A stretch of 64,000 bases of DNA from an uncultured Prevotella sp. (GCA_900316015.1 ONBG01000007.1:1-64000); one strand, 5' to 3'; counted from the first letter of the stretch, positions 27,270-36,889 are shown. Program-made: numbers and translations. Notes: a model not told the origin generated them from the sequence alone.

Positions 27270-28502
27270 TTACATACTAACCCATCCGGCAATCCTCCTC
27301 ATGGCTTCCTTACAGTCGTCACGGTCGCCAAAAGCTGTCAGTCGGAAGTATCCCTCACCACTGGGTCCGAAACCTACGCCCGGTGTGCAGACCACAGCAG
27401 TTCCATACAGTAATTGCTCGAAGAATTTCCAACTGGGGACGTTGTTAGGAGTCTTGACCCATAGATAGGGAGCATTTACACCGCCATAGACCTTGAATCC
27501 CATGCGCGTCAGCTCATCATGCATGATCTTGGCATTGCCCATGTAATAGTCTATCGTCTCTTTAATCTGTTTCTTTCCCTCTGGCGTATAAATAGCCTCT
27601 GCGGCACGCTGGCTGATATAACTTGTGCCATTGAATTTCGTACATTGGCGACGGTCCCATAGGTGGTTTAGTTCGACCCTTTCCCCACTAAGGGTAACGG
27701 CGGTCAGCTCTTTTGGGACAACGGTATATCCGCATCTTACTCCCGTGAAGCCTGCTGTCTTGGAATAGCTATGGAATTCGATCGCTACCTTCCTTGCCCC
27801 TTTGATCTCATAGATAGAATGGGGAATGTCATCTTCTTGGATATAAGCCTCATAGGCAGCATCATAGAAGATGATGGCATCGTTGCGGATGGCATAGTTC
27901 ACCCACTTGCGGAGTTCATCTTTAGACAAGACTGTTCCTGTCGGGTTGTTTGGATAGCATAGGTAGATCATGTCTACCCTTTGGTCGGGGAGAGATGGGA
28001 CAAAGTTATTCTCAGCAGTACAAGGGAAATAGGTGACATTGCTCCATTTGCCATTTTCCATTTTTCCAGCGCGCCCAATCATGACGTTTGAGTCGATGTA
28101 CACGGGATAAATGGGATCGGTAACCCCTACGCTGTTATCCCATCTCACGAGTTCCTGTATATTGCCAGTGTCACTCTTGGCTCCATCGTTGATGAAAATC
28201 TCATTGGGATCGAGGTGAATGCCTCTTGGCAAGAAATCATTCTTGACGATAGCCTCGCGCAAAAAATCATATCCGCGCTCCGGTCCATATCCCCGGAAGG
28301 TTGCCTTAACAGCCATCTCGTCTACAGCCTTGTGCATCGCTTCGATCACTGCAGGGCACAAAGGCTGTGTGACATCCCCAATACCTAGGCTGATTACTCG
28401 TTGCTTGGGGTGAGAGATCTGGAATGCTTTTACCTTCTTGGCGATGTCTGCGAACAAATAGTTGTTCGAAAGCCTCAAAAAATATTCGTTAACTAATGCC
28501 AT
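27270..28502 (-). CDS. dapL: LL-diaminopimelate aminotransferase
   Basis: 410 residues, a class I/II PLP-dependent aminotransferase (EC 2.6.1.83). It converts tetrahydrodipicolinate directly to LL-diaminopimelate, bypassing the acylated intermediates, for lysine and peptidoglycan. Typical DapL sequences are present: the N-terminus with [67 protein letters not shown] and the PLP Lys248 in [18 protein letters not shown]. It follows dapF by 39 bp, so successive enzymes of the pathway are encoded side by side, here in reverse reaction order. Confidence 0.96.
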   Translation of the reverse strand: MALVNEYFLRLSNNYLFADIAKKVKAFQISHPKQRVISLGIGDVTQPLCPAVIEAMHKAVDEMAVKATFRGYGPERGYDFLREAIVKNDFLPRGIHLDPNEIFINDGAKSDTGNIQELVRWDNSVGVTDPIYPVYIDSNVMIGRAGKMENGKWSNVTYFPCTAENNFVPSLPDQRVDMIYLCYPNNPTGTVLSKDELRKWVNYAIRNDAIIFYDAAYEAYIQEDDIPHSIYEIKGARKVAIEFHSYSKTAGFTGVRCGYTVVPKELTAVTLSGERVELNHLWDRRQCTKFNGTSYISQRAAEAIYTPEGKKQIKETIDYYMGNAKIMHDELTRMGFKVYGGVNAPYLWVKTPNNVPSWKFFEQLLYGTAVVCTPGVGFGPSGEGYFRLTAFGDRDDCKEAMRRIAGWVSM

Positions 28503-28541
28503 ATTTAAAATCTTTATATTGTTTGTTAAGTTTGTTTCTAT

Positions 28542-29414
28542 TTAGGGTAAGGGAATGGTGCCTTCAAAGACAAAGGTTGCAGGTCCCGTCATATAGACAT
28601 GATTGTCTTTTTCGCTCCATTCGATGTGAAGGGTGCCGCCGTCCATGACGATGTTGTTTTCCCTACCGCTTCTTTTGGTGAGCGCTGCTGCGACAGCTGT
28701 CGCGCATGCTCCGGTGCCACAAGCCATGGTGATCCCACTTCCCCGTTCCCATACTCTGGTGCGGATTCTTGGCGTTCCATTTCCTTTTTCTCCCTCGCCA
28801 GGTTCCATCAGTTGTGCAAATTCAATATTGCACCGCTGCGGGAAGGCTTCATCTCTCTCTAATATACTACCGTATTTTGAAATGTCTAAATTCTTAATAT
28901 CGTCTACAAAGATAACAAAATGTGGGTTACCCATTGATATAAATGTGCCACGAAATGACACAGATTCTGCTTTTAATACATTTCCGACCTTTTCGTTGTA
29001 CTGTTCACTGCAATTCATTCGTGGTTCCAGCATATCAACAGTGACGGATTCCACTTTGTCCTCTGCGCCTATGTGCAGCTTGAGAATTTTGACCCCAGAC
29101 TTGGTTTCCAATCGAATTTCTTTTTTGTCGGTCATCCCTTTTTCATAAAGGTACTTCCCGATGCACCGTGATGCATTTCCACACATCATTGCTTCAGATC
29201 CATCCGCATTGAAAATCCTCATGGAGAAATCTGCTCCGCTGGTAAGGGAAGGCTTTCCGATGAGGACTAAGCCGTCGCTGCCGATACCTGTATGAGGGGA
29301 ACTCCACTTGATTGATGCCGCACTTGGGTCGGGAATAGTATATAATATGGTATTAACATATATATAATCATTACCTGCTCCTTGCATCTTTGTGAATTGA
29401 ACAGTCTTTGTCAT
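28542..29414 (-). CDS. dapF: Diaminopimelate epimerase
   Basis: 290 residues (EC 5.1.1.7), converting LL- to meso-diaminopimelate in the cytoplasm. Both catalytic cysteines are present: Cys78 in MMCGNASRC and Cys232 in ACGTGACATA. The N-terminal [11 protein letters not shown] and SDGLVLIG, and [12 protein letters not shown] in the middle, are typical. It is the first gene of the dapF-dapL unit, transcribed away from glnB. The ATG at 29414 ([12 protein letters not shown]) fits the family start. Confidence 0.96.
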   Translation of the reverse strand: MTKTVQFTKMQGAGNDYIYVNTILYTIPDPSAASIKWSSPHTGIGSDGLVLIGKPSLTSGADFSMRIFNADGSEAMMCGNASRCIGKYLYEKGMTDKKEIRLETKSGVKILKLHIGAEDKVESVTVDMLEPRMNCSEQYNEKVGNVLKAESVSFRGTFISMGNPHFVIFVDDIKNLDISKYGSILERDEAFPQRCNIEFAQLMEPGEGEKGNGTPRIRTRVWERGSGITMACGTGACATAVAAALTKRSGRENNIVMDGGTLHIEWSEKDNHVYMTGPATFVFEGTIPLP

Positions 29415-29463
29415 TTTGTTGTTATATTATCTCTTTTACTGACTTTTTGCTTGTTTACGGTTG

Positions 29464-29471
29464 CAAATTTA
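29464..29471 (-). promoter_or_regulatory. -7 box of dapF-dapL
   Basis: TAAATTTG on the minus strand matches TAnnTTTG, about 50 bp before the dapF start. No clear -33 TTTG. Confidence 0.6.
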
Positions 29472-29671
29472 CATCGTTTTGTCTATTATCAGCAGTTAAA
29501 GAGGACTTATTCATTTTCTATTTGATGGATTGTTTCATATTGAAAGTATTTGTATGTATTTTGCTTTCAATTTGAAAGAAAAGTATATGAATATAGGAAT
29601 AATTAGTAACTACGGGTAAAATTGAAATATCAAAATGATTTATTTGTTATTGATTTGCTTTCAAAATGTAT

Positions 29672-29679
29672 TAAATTTG
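29672..29679 (+). promoter_or_regulatory. -7 box of the glnB-amt-asnB-amt operon
   Basis: TAAATTTG matches TAnnTTTG. The -33 position reads ATTG (29649-29652, 19-bp spacer), one base off. A TTTGCTTTCAA copy (29654-29664) lies between the two boxes, where a bound protein would affect the polymerase directly. Confidence 0.65.
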
Positions 29680-29742
29680 CAATCGAAACATATCAAAATG
29701 ATATTTTCTGGTATGCTATAAACGATTTAGGGAGAAATAAGC

Positions 29743-30099
29743 ATGAAGAAGATTGAGGCTATCATCCGTAAAACGAAATTTGAAGATGTGAAAGAAGCCC
29801 TGCTTGCGGCGGACATCGAATGGTTCTCTTACTATGATGTGAGGGGAGAAGGAAAGATGCGGCAGGCGAGGATTTATCGTGGTGTCATGTATGATACGAG
29901 TTCGATTGAACGTGTACTTCTTAATATCGTGGTTCGAGAGAAAAATGTGGAGAAGACAATAGATGCTATCCAGAGGGCTGCGAGAACGGGTGAGATTGGT
30001 GATGGAAGAATTTTCGTGATACCAGTTGAGGACACCATCCGTATCCGCACTGGTGAGCGTGGGGATATTGCTTTGTACAATGCGGAGCAGGAGCAGTAA
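29743..30099 (+). CDS. glnB: PII nitrogen-regulatory protein
   Basis: 118 residues. PII proteins are cytoplasmic trimers that sense 2-oxoglutarate and ATP/ADP and gate Amt channels. The fold is complete: KKIEAIIRKTKFEDVKEAL, a T-loop at about 36-54 containing Tyr45 and Tyr50 (the latter equals the uridylylated Tyr51 of E. coli GlnB), the B-loop RTGEIGDGRIFV (81-92) and the C-loop IRIRTGERGD. The T-loop is unlike the proteobacterial one (VRGEGKMRQARIYRGVMY), so its partners may differ. It lies 48 bp before an amt gene, the classic GlnK-AmtB pairing. Confidence 0.95.
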   Translation: MKKIEAIIRKTKFEDVKEALLAADIEWFSYYDVRGEGKMRQARIYRGVMYDTSSIERVLLNIVVREKNVEKTIDAIQRAARTGEIGDGRIFVIPVEDTIRIRTGERGDIALYNAEQEQ

Positions 30100-30147
30100 A
30101 TATTGTTAGTGGTAGAATGTTCATTGTGTTATTAAAGGTATAAGATC

Positions 30148-31410
30148 ATGACAATTCAGGATTTAGGAATATCAATAGATACGGTGTGGATGTTGTTGGC
30201 AGCCATGCTGGTCTTTTTCATGCAGCCGGGCTTTGCCTTGTGTGAGGCGGGCTTTACACGAAGCAAGAACACGGCCAATATCTTATTTAAGAACTTTGTC
30301 GATTTTATGATAGGCTCTATCCTTTTCTGGTTTGTAGGTTTCGGTTTTATGTTCGGGTCTGACGGACAAGGATTTATAGGCATGCCCAACTTTGGTGATC
30401 TTTCTTTCTATCATCAAGCGAAAGGACTTCCCACCGAGGGCTTCCTGATCTTTGAGACAGTTTTTTGCGCGACCAGTGCAACGATTGTTTCTGGTGCTAT
30501 GGCTGAGCGTACGAAGTTCTCCATGTATTGCGTCTATTCTTTCTTTATATCTTTGGTCATCTATCCTGTAGAGGGGCACTGGACATGGGGCGGTGGTTGG
30601 CTTTGCAATGAGAATGCTGGGTTTATGATGAGGACTTTTGGCACTGTTTTTCATGATTTTGCAGGTTCTGCCATTGTGCATTCTGTAGGAGGTGTCCTTG
30701 CTTTCTTAGGTGCGTTTGTCTTGGGTCCGAGACTTGGAAAATATGACAAGAATGGGAAAAGTCGCGCTATTCCTGGTCATTCTCTCGCATTAGCCGCCTT
30801 GGGCGTTTTCATCCTTTGGATGGGATGGTTTGGATTCAACCCGGGGTCTCAGCTTGCTGTGTCAGGTGAGGGAAACCGTGTTGCAATCTCTCATGTATTC
30901 TTGACGACAAACCTTTCAGCAGTGGCAGGTGGTCTTGCAACAATGTTTACGACATGGATCAAATACGGTAAGCCTTCTTTCTCTTTGACCTTGAATGGTA
31001 TCTTGGCTGGGCTTGTGGGCATTACGGCAGGCTGTGATGCTGTTTCCCCTGCAGGTGCTGTTGCCATTGGTGCCATCTGTGGCTTTATCCTTCCTATTAG
31101 CGTTGCATTCATCGACCAGAAGTTACATGTCGACGATCCAGTTGGAGCCAGTTCTGTACATGGCATCTGTGGTATCACGGGTACGATCTTGACAGGAGTG
31201 TTTTCCGTCAGTGAGGGTTGTTTATATGGTCATGGCTTTGGATTCTTGGCTGCGCAAGTCTTTGGAGTTTTGGTGATTGATGCTTGGGCATTAGCTTGTG
31301 GGGTGGTTCTCTTCTATACGATTAGATACACCTGTGGACTCCGTGTTGATAAGCGCGTTGAGGAAGAAGGACTGGATATTTATGAGCATGGTGAGAGTTG
31401 TTACAATTAA
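30148..31410 (+). CDS. amt: Ammonium transporter (first copy)
   Basis: 420 residues with 11-12 membrane helices. Amt proteins are inner-membrane trimers that take up ammonium. Signatures: DTVWMLLAAMLVFFMQPGFALCEAG, the twin pore histidines in FAGSAIVHSVGG and SSVHGICGITGT, and GWFGFNPGSQL. There is no cleavable signal peptide; the first helix starts at once. The C-terminal tail (RVDKRVEEEGLDIYEHGE) has the conserved Amt end that contacts PII. It lies 48 bp after glnB. Confidence 0.95.
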   Translation: MTIQDLGISIDTVWMLLAAMLVFFMQPGFALCEAGFTRSKNTANILFKNFVDFMIGSILFWFVGFGFMFGSDGQGFIGMPNFGDLSFYHQAKGLPTEGFLIFETVFCATSATIVSGAMAERTKFSMYCVYSFFISLVIYPVEGHWTWGGGWLCNENAGFMMRTFGTVFHDFAGSAIVHSVGGVLAFLGAFVLGPRLGKYDKNGKSRAIPGHSLALAALGVFILWMGWFGFNPGSQLAVSGEGNRVAISHVFLTTNLSAVAGGLATMFTTWIKYGKPSFSLTLNGILAGLVGITAGCDAVSPAGAVAIGAICGFILPISVAFIDQKLHVDDPVGASSVHGICGITGTILTGVFSVSEGCLYGHGFGFLAAQVFGVLVIDAWALACGVVLFYTIRYTCGLRVDKRVEEEGLDIYEHGESCYN

Positions 31411-31423
31411 ATAAAATCAGTAG

Positions 31424-31450
31424 GAGGGAAGGGCTATCAGCCCTGCCCTC
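31424..31450 (+). other. Hairpin between amt and asnB
   Basis: GAGGG-A-AGGGCT and AGCCCT-G-CCCTC pair as an 11-bp stem with one mismatch and a 3-nt loop. No T run follows, so it is more likely an mRNA-processing or stability element, or a partial terminator, than a full stop. A poor -7-like TAACTTTA (31502-31509) lies before asnB. Confidence 0.55.
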
Positions 31451-31524
31451 ATTGGTCATAGAATCATATTTTAGCAGTGGAATAATATTGCAAACTTATA
31501 ATAACTTTAAAAGAATATAATCAT

Positions 31525-33216
31525 ATGTGTGGAATCGTATCTATCTTCAACATTCAGGAGCAGACTCCTGAACTTCGCCAGAAGGCATTGCGCATGAGTC
31601 AGAAAATTCGCCACCGGGGACCAGACTGGAGTGGTATTTATTGTGGAGGCTCAGCCATTCTTGCCCATGAGCGTTTGTCTATCGTTGATCCGGAATCAGG
31701 CAAGCAACCTTTGTTCTCCCCTGACAAGAAGCAAGTATTAGCAGTAAATGGGGAAATCTATAATCACAAGGATATTCGCAAGGAGTTCGCAGGGGAATAT
31801 TCTTTCCAGACGGGTTCTGATTGTGAAGTGATCCTTGCTTTATACCGCCAGTGGCGTAATGGCAGCGCAGATGCTGCATCCCTGATTGCCATGATCGAGA
31901 AACTGAGTGGTATCTTTGCCTTTGCCCTTTATGATGTTGAGCGGGATGAGTTTCTGATTGCCCGCGATCCTATTGGAGTTATCCCTTTGTATATCGGTTA
32001 TGACCCTGATGGTAAGGTATATGTTGCCAGTGAGCTGAAAGCATTGGAAGGAAATTGTGACCATTATGAGCCTTTCCTTCCGGGGCATTATTACTGGAGT
32101 GGCGACCCAGGGCAAAAGAGATATTATACACGAGATTGGTTTAGTTATGATCAGGTAAAAGATAACAAGGCAAGTGTTCAGGAAATTCATGATTCATTGG
32201 AAGATGCAGTCCGTCGTCAGTTGATGAGTGATGTCCCTTATGGTGTCCTTCTCAGCGGCGGTCTGGATTCTTCCGTGATCTCTGCTATTGCAGAAAAGTA
32301 TTCGCAAAACCGTGTGGAGGAAGGCGGAGCCACGAAGGCTTGGTGGCCCCGTTTGCATTCTTTTGCTGTAGGACTGAAGGGTGCACCTGATTTGGCAAAA
32401 GCTCGATTGGTGGCTGACTATATTGGAACCGTCCATCATGAGATCAATTATACGATCCAGGAAGGTTTGGATGCTATCCGTGACGTCATCTATTTCATTG
32501 AGACGTATGATGTGACGACGGTTCGTGCTTCTACGCCAATGTATCTGTTGGCGCGTGTCATCAAGTCAATGGGTATAAAGATGGTGCTTTCTGGTGAGGG
32601 TGCTGATGAGATCTTTGGCGGATATTTGTATTTCCACAAGGCACCGAATGCAAAGGCTTTCCATGAAGAAACTGTGCGTAAGTTATCAAAGCTTTATTTG
32701 TATGATTGCTTGCGGGCGAACAAGAGTCTTGCCGCATGGGGCGTGGAAGGACGTGTGCCTTTCTTGGATAAAGAATTCTTGGATGTCGCTATGCGTACGA
32801 ATCCAGAAGCTAAGATGTGTCCGGGTCAGACCATTGAGAAGAAGATCGTCCGCGAGGCTTTCTCAGACATGCTTCCCCAGGAAGTGGCTTGGCGTCAGAA
32901 GGAGCAGTTCTCGGATGGCGTGGGTTATAGCTGGATTGATACACTGAAGCAGATTACAGCATCTGCAGTCAGCGACGAGCAGATGGCACATGCTGCAGAA
33001 CGGTTCCCGATCAACCCGCCGAGGAATAAGGAAGAGTATTACTATCGTTCGATCTTCGCGGAGCATTTCCCCTCAGACAGTGCTGCAAAGAGCGTGCCCA
33101 GCGTGCCCAGTGTAGCATGTAGTACCGCTGAGGCTTTAGCTTGGGACGCCTCCTTTAAGAATATGAATGAGCCGAGTGGACGTGCAGTCTCGGACATTCA
33201 CGAGCAGGCTTACTAA
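31525..33216 (+). CDS. asnB: Glutamine-hydrolysing asparagine synthetase B
   Basis: 563 residues (EC 6.3.5.4): aspartate + ATP + glutamine gives asparagine + AMP + PPi + glutamate, in the cytoplasm. The class II glutaminase domain begins MCGIVSIF, so Cys2 becomes the N-terminal nucleophile. RHRGPDWSG, LAHERLSIVDP, NGEIYNH and TGSDCEVIL follow. The synthetase domain has the PP-loop LLSGGLDSSVI (near residue 246) and LSGEGADEIFGGYLYF. The C-terminal 50 residues are low-complexity and probably flexible. It sits between two amt genes, 114 bp after the first and 46 bp before the second, tying ammonium and glutamine status to asparagine storage. Confidence 0.95.
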   Translation: MCGIVSIFNIQEQTPELRQKALRMSQKIRHRGPDWSGIYCGGSAILAHERLSIVDPESGKQPLFSPDKKQVLAVNGEIYNHKDIRKEFAGEYSFQTGSDCEVILALYRQWRNGSADAASLIAMIEKLSGIFAFALYDVERDEFLIARDPIGVIPLYIGYDPDGKVYVASELKALEGNCDHYEPFLPGHYYWSGDPGQKRYYTRDWFSYDQVKDNKASVQEIHDSLEDAVRRQLMSDVPYGVLLSGGLDSSVISAIAEKYSQNRVEEGGATKAWWPRLHSFAVGLKGAPDLAKARLVADYIGTVHHEINYTIQEGLDAIRDVIYFIETYDVTTVRASTPMYLLARVIKSMGIKMVLSGEGADEIFGGYLYFHKAPNAKAFHEETVRKLSKLYLYDCLRANKSLAAWGVEGRVPFLDKEFLDVAMRTNPEAKMCPGQTIEKKIVREAFSDMLPQEVAWRQKEQFSDGVGYSWIDTLKQITASAVSDEQMAHAAERFPINPPRNKEEYYYRSIFAEHFPSDSAAKSVPSVPSVACSTAEALAWDASFKNMNEPSGRAVSDIHEQAY

Positions 33217-33262
33217 GTATAGGAAACAAAGAGAGGATAACAACAACACATACACAAAATAC

Positions 33263-34669
33263 ATGATTCATATGAAAGTACATAAGAGATGGTATCTATT
33301 GATGCTTGGTATGATCATCATTGCCATAGCAGGATTGTTTGCATCGGAGCCAACATTTACCTGTGACTTTTCCAAGATCAATGCAGCAGACGTGGCATGG
33401 TTAATTACCGCCACGATATTCGTGTTAATGATGACCCCCGGGCTTTCTTTCTTTTATGGGGGCATGGTGGGCGCAAAGAACGTGATCTCTACGATGCTGC
33501 AGAGCTTTATTGCGATGGGACTGATCAGCGTGCTTTGGGTCGTCTTCGGATTCAGCTTAGCCTTTGGCGATGATATCGGTGGCGTGATCGGCAATCCTCA
33601 AACCTTCTTGATGTTCCAGAACGTAGGCGCAGGCACCTATCTGACTCCAACTGGTAAGATCTTGGGAGGAGCTACGATACCTTTGGCCTTGTATGCCTTA
33701 TTCCAGATGAAGTTTGCCATTATCACCCCATCCTTGATCACGGGCTCTTTTGCTGAGCGTGTGCGCTTCTCGGCTTATATGTTCTTCATGATTTGGTTCT
33801 TCGTGGTGATTTATTGCCCATTGGCGCACATGACTTGGCATCCAGATGGACTATTCTTGAAATGGGGAGTTGTAGACTTTGCCGGAGGTATTGTCGTTCA
33901 TGCCTCTTCTGGTGTCGCCGCCTTGGCGGGTGCAGTCTTCTTAGGGAGAAGAAATGCTGCCACGCGAAGAGAAGAACCTGCCAATATTCCCTTTGTGCTC
34001 TTAGGAGCTGCGATGCTCTGGTTGGGCTGGTTCGGGTTTAATGCAGGTAGCTCCCTGCATGCAGACGGGCAGGCAGTGAAAGCGTTCTTGAACACGAACA
34101 CCGCAGCAGCAACGGCCATGATGACATGGATCTTCTTCGACTGCCTGCGTGGGCGTAAGCCATCTGCGATGGGAGCTGCTGTCGGCTGTGTTGTCGGATT
34201 GGTTGCCATCACTCCGTCAGCAGGATATGTGACCGTAGGACAGAGCATTTTTATTTCATTTGTCATCACGATTATTTGTAATACAGCTGTTTATTGGCGC
34301 AGCCATAGTAGCATTGATGATGCTTTGGATGTCTTCCCTACTCATGGGACAGGTGGTATTTTTGGTACGATTCTTACAGGTATTTTCATCCATGAGGGCT
34401 TGATATCAGGAACATGGTCTGGGTTCGTGATCTTCCTCTATCATCTCTTGGCAGTGGGCATTGTCATCGTTTATACCTTTGGCATGAGCTATTTAGGTTA
34501 TTGGCTGATTGACAAGATCATCCCCATGCGTGTCAGCTCTGCCAGTGAGCGGGTGGGTCTCGACTTTAGTCAACACGATGAGCACTACGGTTTTGCGCAG
34601 ATTGGGGAGCGGGAAATCGCAGAATATGAGGAACATATTCGCCAGAAAAACGAAGATAGGGGCAATTAG
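33263..34669 (+). CDS. amt: Ammonium transporter (second copy)
   Basis: 468 residues from MIHMKVHKRWYL; the ATG three codons later (33272) is equally possible. A frame extending upstream overlaps asnB and was not used. An N-terminal helix ending LFASEP looks like a signal peptide or extra segment, followed by the Amt core: AWLITATIFVLMMTPGLSFFYGG, pore histidines in GGIVVHASSG and FPTHGTGGIFGT, and GWFGFNAGSSLHADG. It is clearly diverged from the first copy: it has the SFFYGG start found in most bacterial Amts, whereas the first has QPGFALCEAG. Two different Amts under one PII suggest different affinity or role. Confidence 0.94.
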   Translation: MIHMKVHKRWYLLMLGMIIIAIAGLFASEPTFTCDFSKINAADVAWLITATIFVLMMTPGLSFFYGGMVGAKNVISTMLQSFIAMGLISVLWVVFGFSLAFGDDIGGVIGNPQTFLMFQNVGAGTYLTPTGKILGGATIPLALYALFQMKFAIITPSLITGSFAERVRFSAYMFFMIWFFVVIYCPLAHMTWHPDGLFLKWGVVDFAGGIVVHASSGVAALAGAVFLGRRNAATRREEPANIPFVLLGAAMLWLGWFGFNAGSSLHADGQAVKAFLNTNTAAATAMMTWIFFDCLRGRKPSAMGAAVGCVVGLVAITPSAGYVTVGQSIFISFVITIICNTAVYWRSHSSIDDALDVFPTHGTGGIFGTILTGIFIHEGLISGTWSGFVIFLYHLLAVGIVIVYTFGMSYLGYWLIDKIIPMRVSSASERVGLDFSQHDEHYGFAQIGEREIAEYEEHIRQKNEDRGN

Positions 34670-34749
34670 TCCTTCGCTATCATATAGATAATAAATAGGA
34701 TACTTTATATGTGTAAATGAAGATAGGATTCTTATACCATGAAAGCAAT

Positions 34750-34783
34750 GACCGCAAGTTGCCTGGAGGGGTAGCTTGCGGTC
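34750..34783. terminator. Terminator after the second amt
   Basis: GACCGCAAG (34750-34758) pairs with CTTGCGGTC (34775-34783), a perfect 9-bp stem, followed by a pyrimidine-rich CCATTCTTCTT. It ends the glnB operon and may also serve the convergent GH43-like gene, whose stop is 10 bp away. Confidence 0.75.
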
Positions 34784-34792
34784 CCATTCTTC

Positions 34793-35821
34793 TTATAGCT
34801 TGATCAATCTTTTGTATTCCTTTTTTGTGATTCGCATAAAAGAACCGTGCTGGGGAGCGGTGACCCCTTGGATATCCACTGGATCATGGAAATTGCGAAG
34901 GTGTTCGTCCGCTTTGCAGATGCGGTAATGCTTGGGTTGGTCTGAGTATTGTATATAGGCAACGCGCCAAGTCTTGTCACCGATCAGCTGAAAGGCTGAT
35001 GATCCCTCACATTTTTTTTGTCCTTCGAAACTGACATAATCGTCTTCCAAAGGTGTGCTCCATCCGCTTGTCAGGTGCTGGGATGTTGCTGTGTAGATGC
35101 CGGGCTTCCCTCCTTCTTTCTTGATCAGCATGTGATAAAGACCGTCTGACGGGAGGTAGTTGATGTCACAGTCAATAGTGGCATAGCCCCAGTCGAACAA
35201 CAAGCGAGGCTTAGTGAGTTTGGTGAAGCTCTCGTCGGCATAACTATAATACATGCGATCGTACTTCTCTTCGTTTCTGTTCAGGAGGGAATAATAGATC
35301 AGATATCCCCCCTTCTTTCCATTGTCCCATACGTAATTAGGATCCCAGAAGATCTGTGGAGCCCATACCCTGTTGATGGTGGCATAGTCCTTGTAGGGAT
35401 CCGGTGACTGAGGGTCGCAGAAGATGTCAGCTCCCTTGCGGAAGTCGAAGGTCACTGATGTCCAATGAATCAAGTCTTTGCTTTTCAGCAGGTCGATCCC
35501 ATAGTTATCCCATTTGTGCGACTTTGCCACACACATATCTGTTGTCACCATCAGGTAACCCTTCCCCGTATGGTCACGGGTGATATAGGCATCTCGGGTA
35601 CCACCTTCGATCCGGGCATGTTCCTTCGGGTCGAAAATAGGGTTACCTCCCTTGATGTCTTGATAATGATATCCATCGCGACTGACTGCATAGGCAGTCC
35701 ATTCCCCTTTGTCGCTCATGTGGCAATAGAGGTATCCATAGTTCCCTTTTTGTAGGTTTTGTGCCTGGAGGGACATGCCCATCAGGAGCATGCTCATTGT
35801 AGATAGTATGATTTTTTTCAT
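34793..35821 (-). CDS. GH43-like secreted five-bladed propeller glycosidase
   Basis: 342 residues with a signal peptide (MKKIILSTMSMLLMGMSLQAQ). GH43-type blades are visible: YLYCHMSDKGEWTAYAVSRDG, GGTRDAYITRD (possible general base Asp), TVWAPQ-like NRVWAPQIFWDP and IDCDINYLPSDGLYHMLIK. GH43 members are mostly arabinosidases or xylosidases; the subfamily and substrate cannot be set here. It lies 33 bp after the epimerase gene at the end of the licD operon, an odd place for a glycan-degrading enzyme. It may have been recruited for glycan editing, or it may simply have a separate promoter not seen in the short spacer. Confidence 0.8.
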   Translation of the reverse strand: MKKIILSTMSMLLMGMSLQAQNLQKGNYGYLYCHMSDKGEWTAYAVSRDGYHYQDIKGGNPIFDPKEHARIEGGTRDAYITRDHTGKGYLMVTTDMCVAKSHKWDNYGIDLLKSKDLIHWTSVTFDFRKGADIFCDPQSPDPYKDYATINRVWAPQIFWDPNYVWDNGKKGGYLIYYSLLNRNEEKYDRMYYSYADESFTKLTKPRLLFDWGYATIDCDINYLPSDGLYHMLIKKEGGKPGIYTATSQHLTSGWSTPLEDDYVSFEGQKKCEGSSAFQLIGDKTWRVAYIQYSDQPKHYRICKADEHLRNFHDPVDIQGVTAPQHGSFMRITKKEYKRLIKL

Positions 35822-35854
35822 AGATTTGTATGTTGTTTGTTTTTTGTTCTGTTA

Positions 35855-36889
35855 TTAGGGGTGCGTCACTCGTTTCTGTTCCACGATCGTTGCCATCAAC
35901 TTGTCCTCCCACCGTCCCCTCATCTGGAAACCGAGAGATTGCAATTTCCTTATATCAAAGGTTGCAATGGGAATCTGTGACTTGCCTGATTCCTCTGCTT
36001 TATCTGGAAGTTGGATGATAACCTTCTTTCCCGAAGCCTTGGCGATGGTTTCTGCAAGTTGTCGGATTGAAAAGCAAGAGGAAGGATCTGCAACATTGTA
36101 TGCCTGCCCTTTCTCTCCTTTCAGAAGAATATAGAGCAAGGCTTTCACGCAGTCGACGACATAGCACCATGAACGCAGCTGACTACCATCACTCTTCATG
36201 AGGATATTCTCGTCGTTCAGCACATTCCGGATGAACTGGGCATAGACGCGGTTATCACTTTCTGTGAAATGTGGTCCATAGGTATGAGAGAGTCGGGCGA
36301 CCACTGTGTCCACTCCGTATTCTGCTGTATAGGAAGCGCATAACGTCTCTGCCGCCCGTTTGGAGGAGGGATAGCAAGATCTGGGAAGCATGCTGTTGAC
36401 ATACCCACTATCGATCTCTCTGAATGTCCCAGCACCCGTTCCATAGACTTCGCCTGTCGAGATGTATAGGAAACGTCTCATTCGATGCTCACGCCCATAG
36501 TCAATGAGGTGAGAGACACCGTCAATGTTCGATTTGATCACCTCGACTGGACACTTGGAGAAGAAATTGGGACTTGCATGACTGGCTGCATCTATGATAT
36601 AATCGAAGGACTTGTCCGAAGCGATAGGCTGCATGACGTCTTGTTGGAAGAAATGGAAGTTATCAGCTTCCCAATACTGAGCAAAGCGTTGCTTTGCCCT
36701 TTCCTCATTCCTTCCGGCTGCATAGACTTGGCAGGGAATATGGATGTGCATCAAGACATCTATCAGGCAGGAGCCAATGAGTCCGGTGGCACCTACCACA
36801 AGGATATTGCTGTCCTTCAGTAAGCCCCAAGGAAGGTCTTCCGCTTGGATCTCCCTGACATCGTCCCAGTAAGATTTTATTTCAACCAT
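35855..36889 (-). CDS. NAD-dependent epimerase/dehydratase (extended SDR)
   Basis: 344 residues. The Rossmann motif GATGLIGS lies near residue 33, the catalytic YPSSK pair near 157 and YISTGEVYG before it, typical of nucleotide-sugar epimerases and dehydratases. Such enzymes act on NDP-sugars in the cytoplasm. The gene overlaps the IspD/TarI-like gene by 13 bp, so it probably works on the CDP-activated product or a linked sugar. The exact reaction is unknown. An N-terminal extension of about 25 residues (SYWDDVREIQAEDLPW) is not part of the core fold and is common in LPS-locus members. Confidence 0.85.
   Translation of the reverse strand: MVEIKSYWDDVREIQAEDLPWGLLKDSNILVVGATGLIGSCLIDVLMHIHIPCQVYAAGRNEERAKQRFAQYWEADNFHFFQQDVMQPIASDKSFDYIIDAASHASPNFFSKCPVEVIKSNIDGVSHLIDYGREHRMRRFLYISTGEVYGTGAGTFREIDSGYVNSMLPRSCYPSSKRAAETLCASYTAEYGVDTVVARLSHTYGPHFTESDNRVYAQFIRNVLNDENILMKSDGSQLRSWCYVVDCVKALLYILLKGEKGQAYNVADPSSCFSIRQLAETIAKASGKKVIIQLPDKAEESGKSQIPIATFDIRKLQSLGFQMRGRWEDKLMATIVEQKRVTHP

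Larger units (their letters stand above)
29415..29742. promoter_or_regulatory. Divergent dapF/glnB control region with a CTTTCAA/TTGAAAG operator set
   Basis: No gene lies in these 328 bases. They hold a -7 box for each side and four half-sites: TTGAAAG (29540-29546), CTTTCAA (29564-29570), TTGAAAG (29572-29578) and CTTTCAA (29658-29664). The first two are 17 bp apart, exactly as in the gltB upstream region. The second and third form a perfect 15-bp palindrome, CTTTCAATTTGAAAG. Confidence 0.7.

Noticed and set aside
33167..33262. Extended N-terminus for the second amt, overlapping asnB
   Set aside because: The added residues are polar and unlike any Amt N-terminus; a good start exists at 33263 or 33272.
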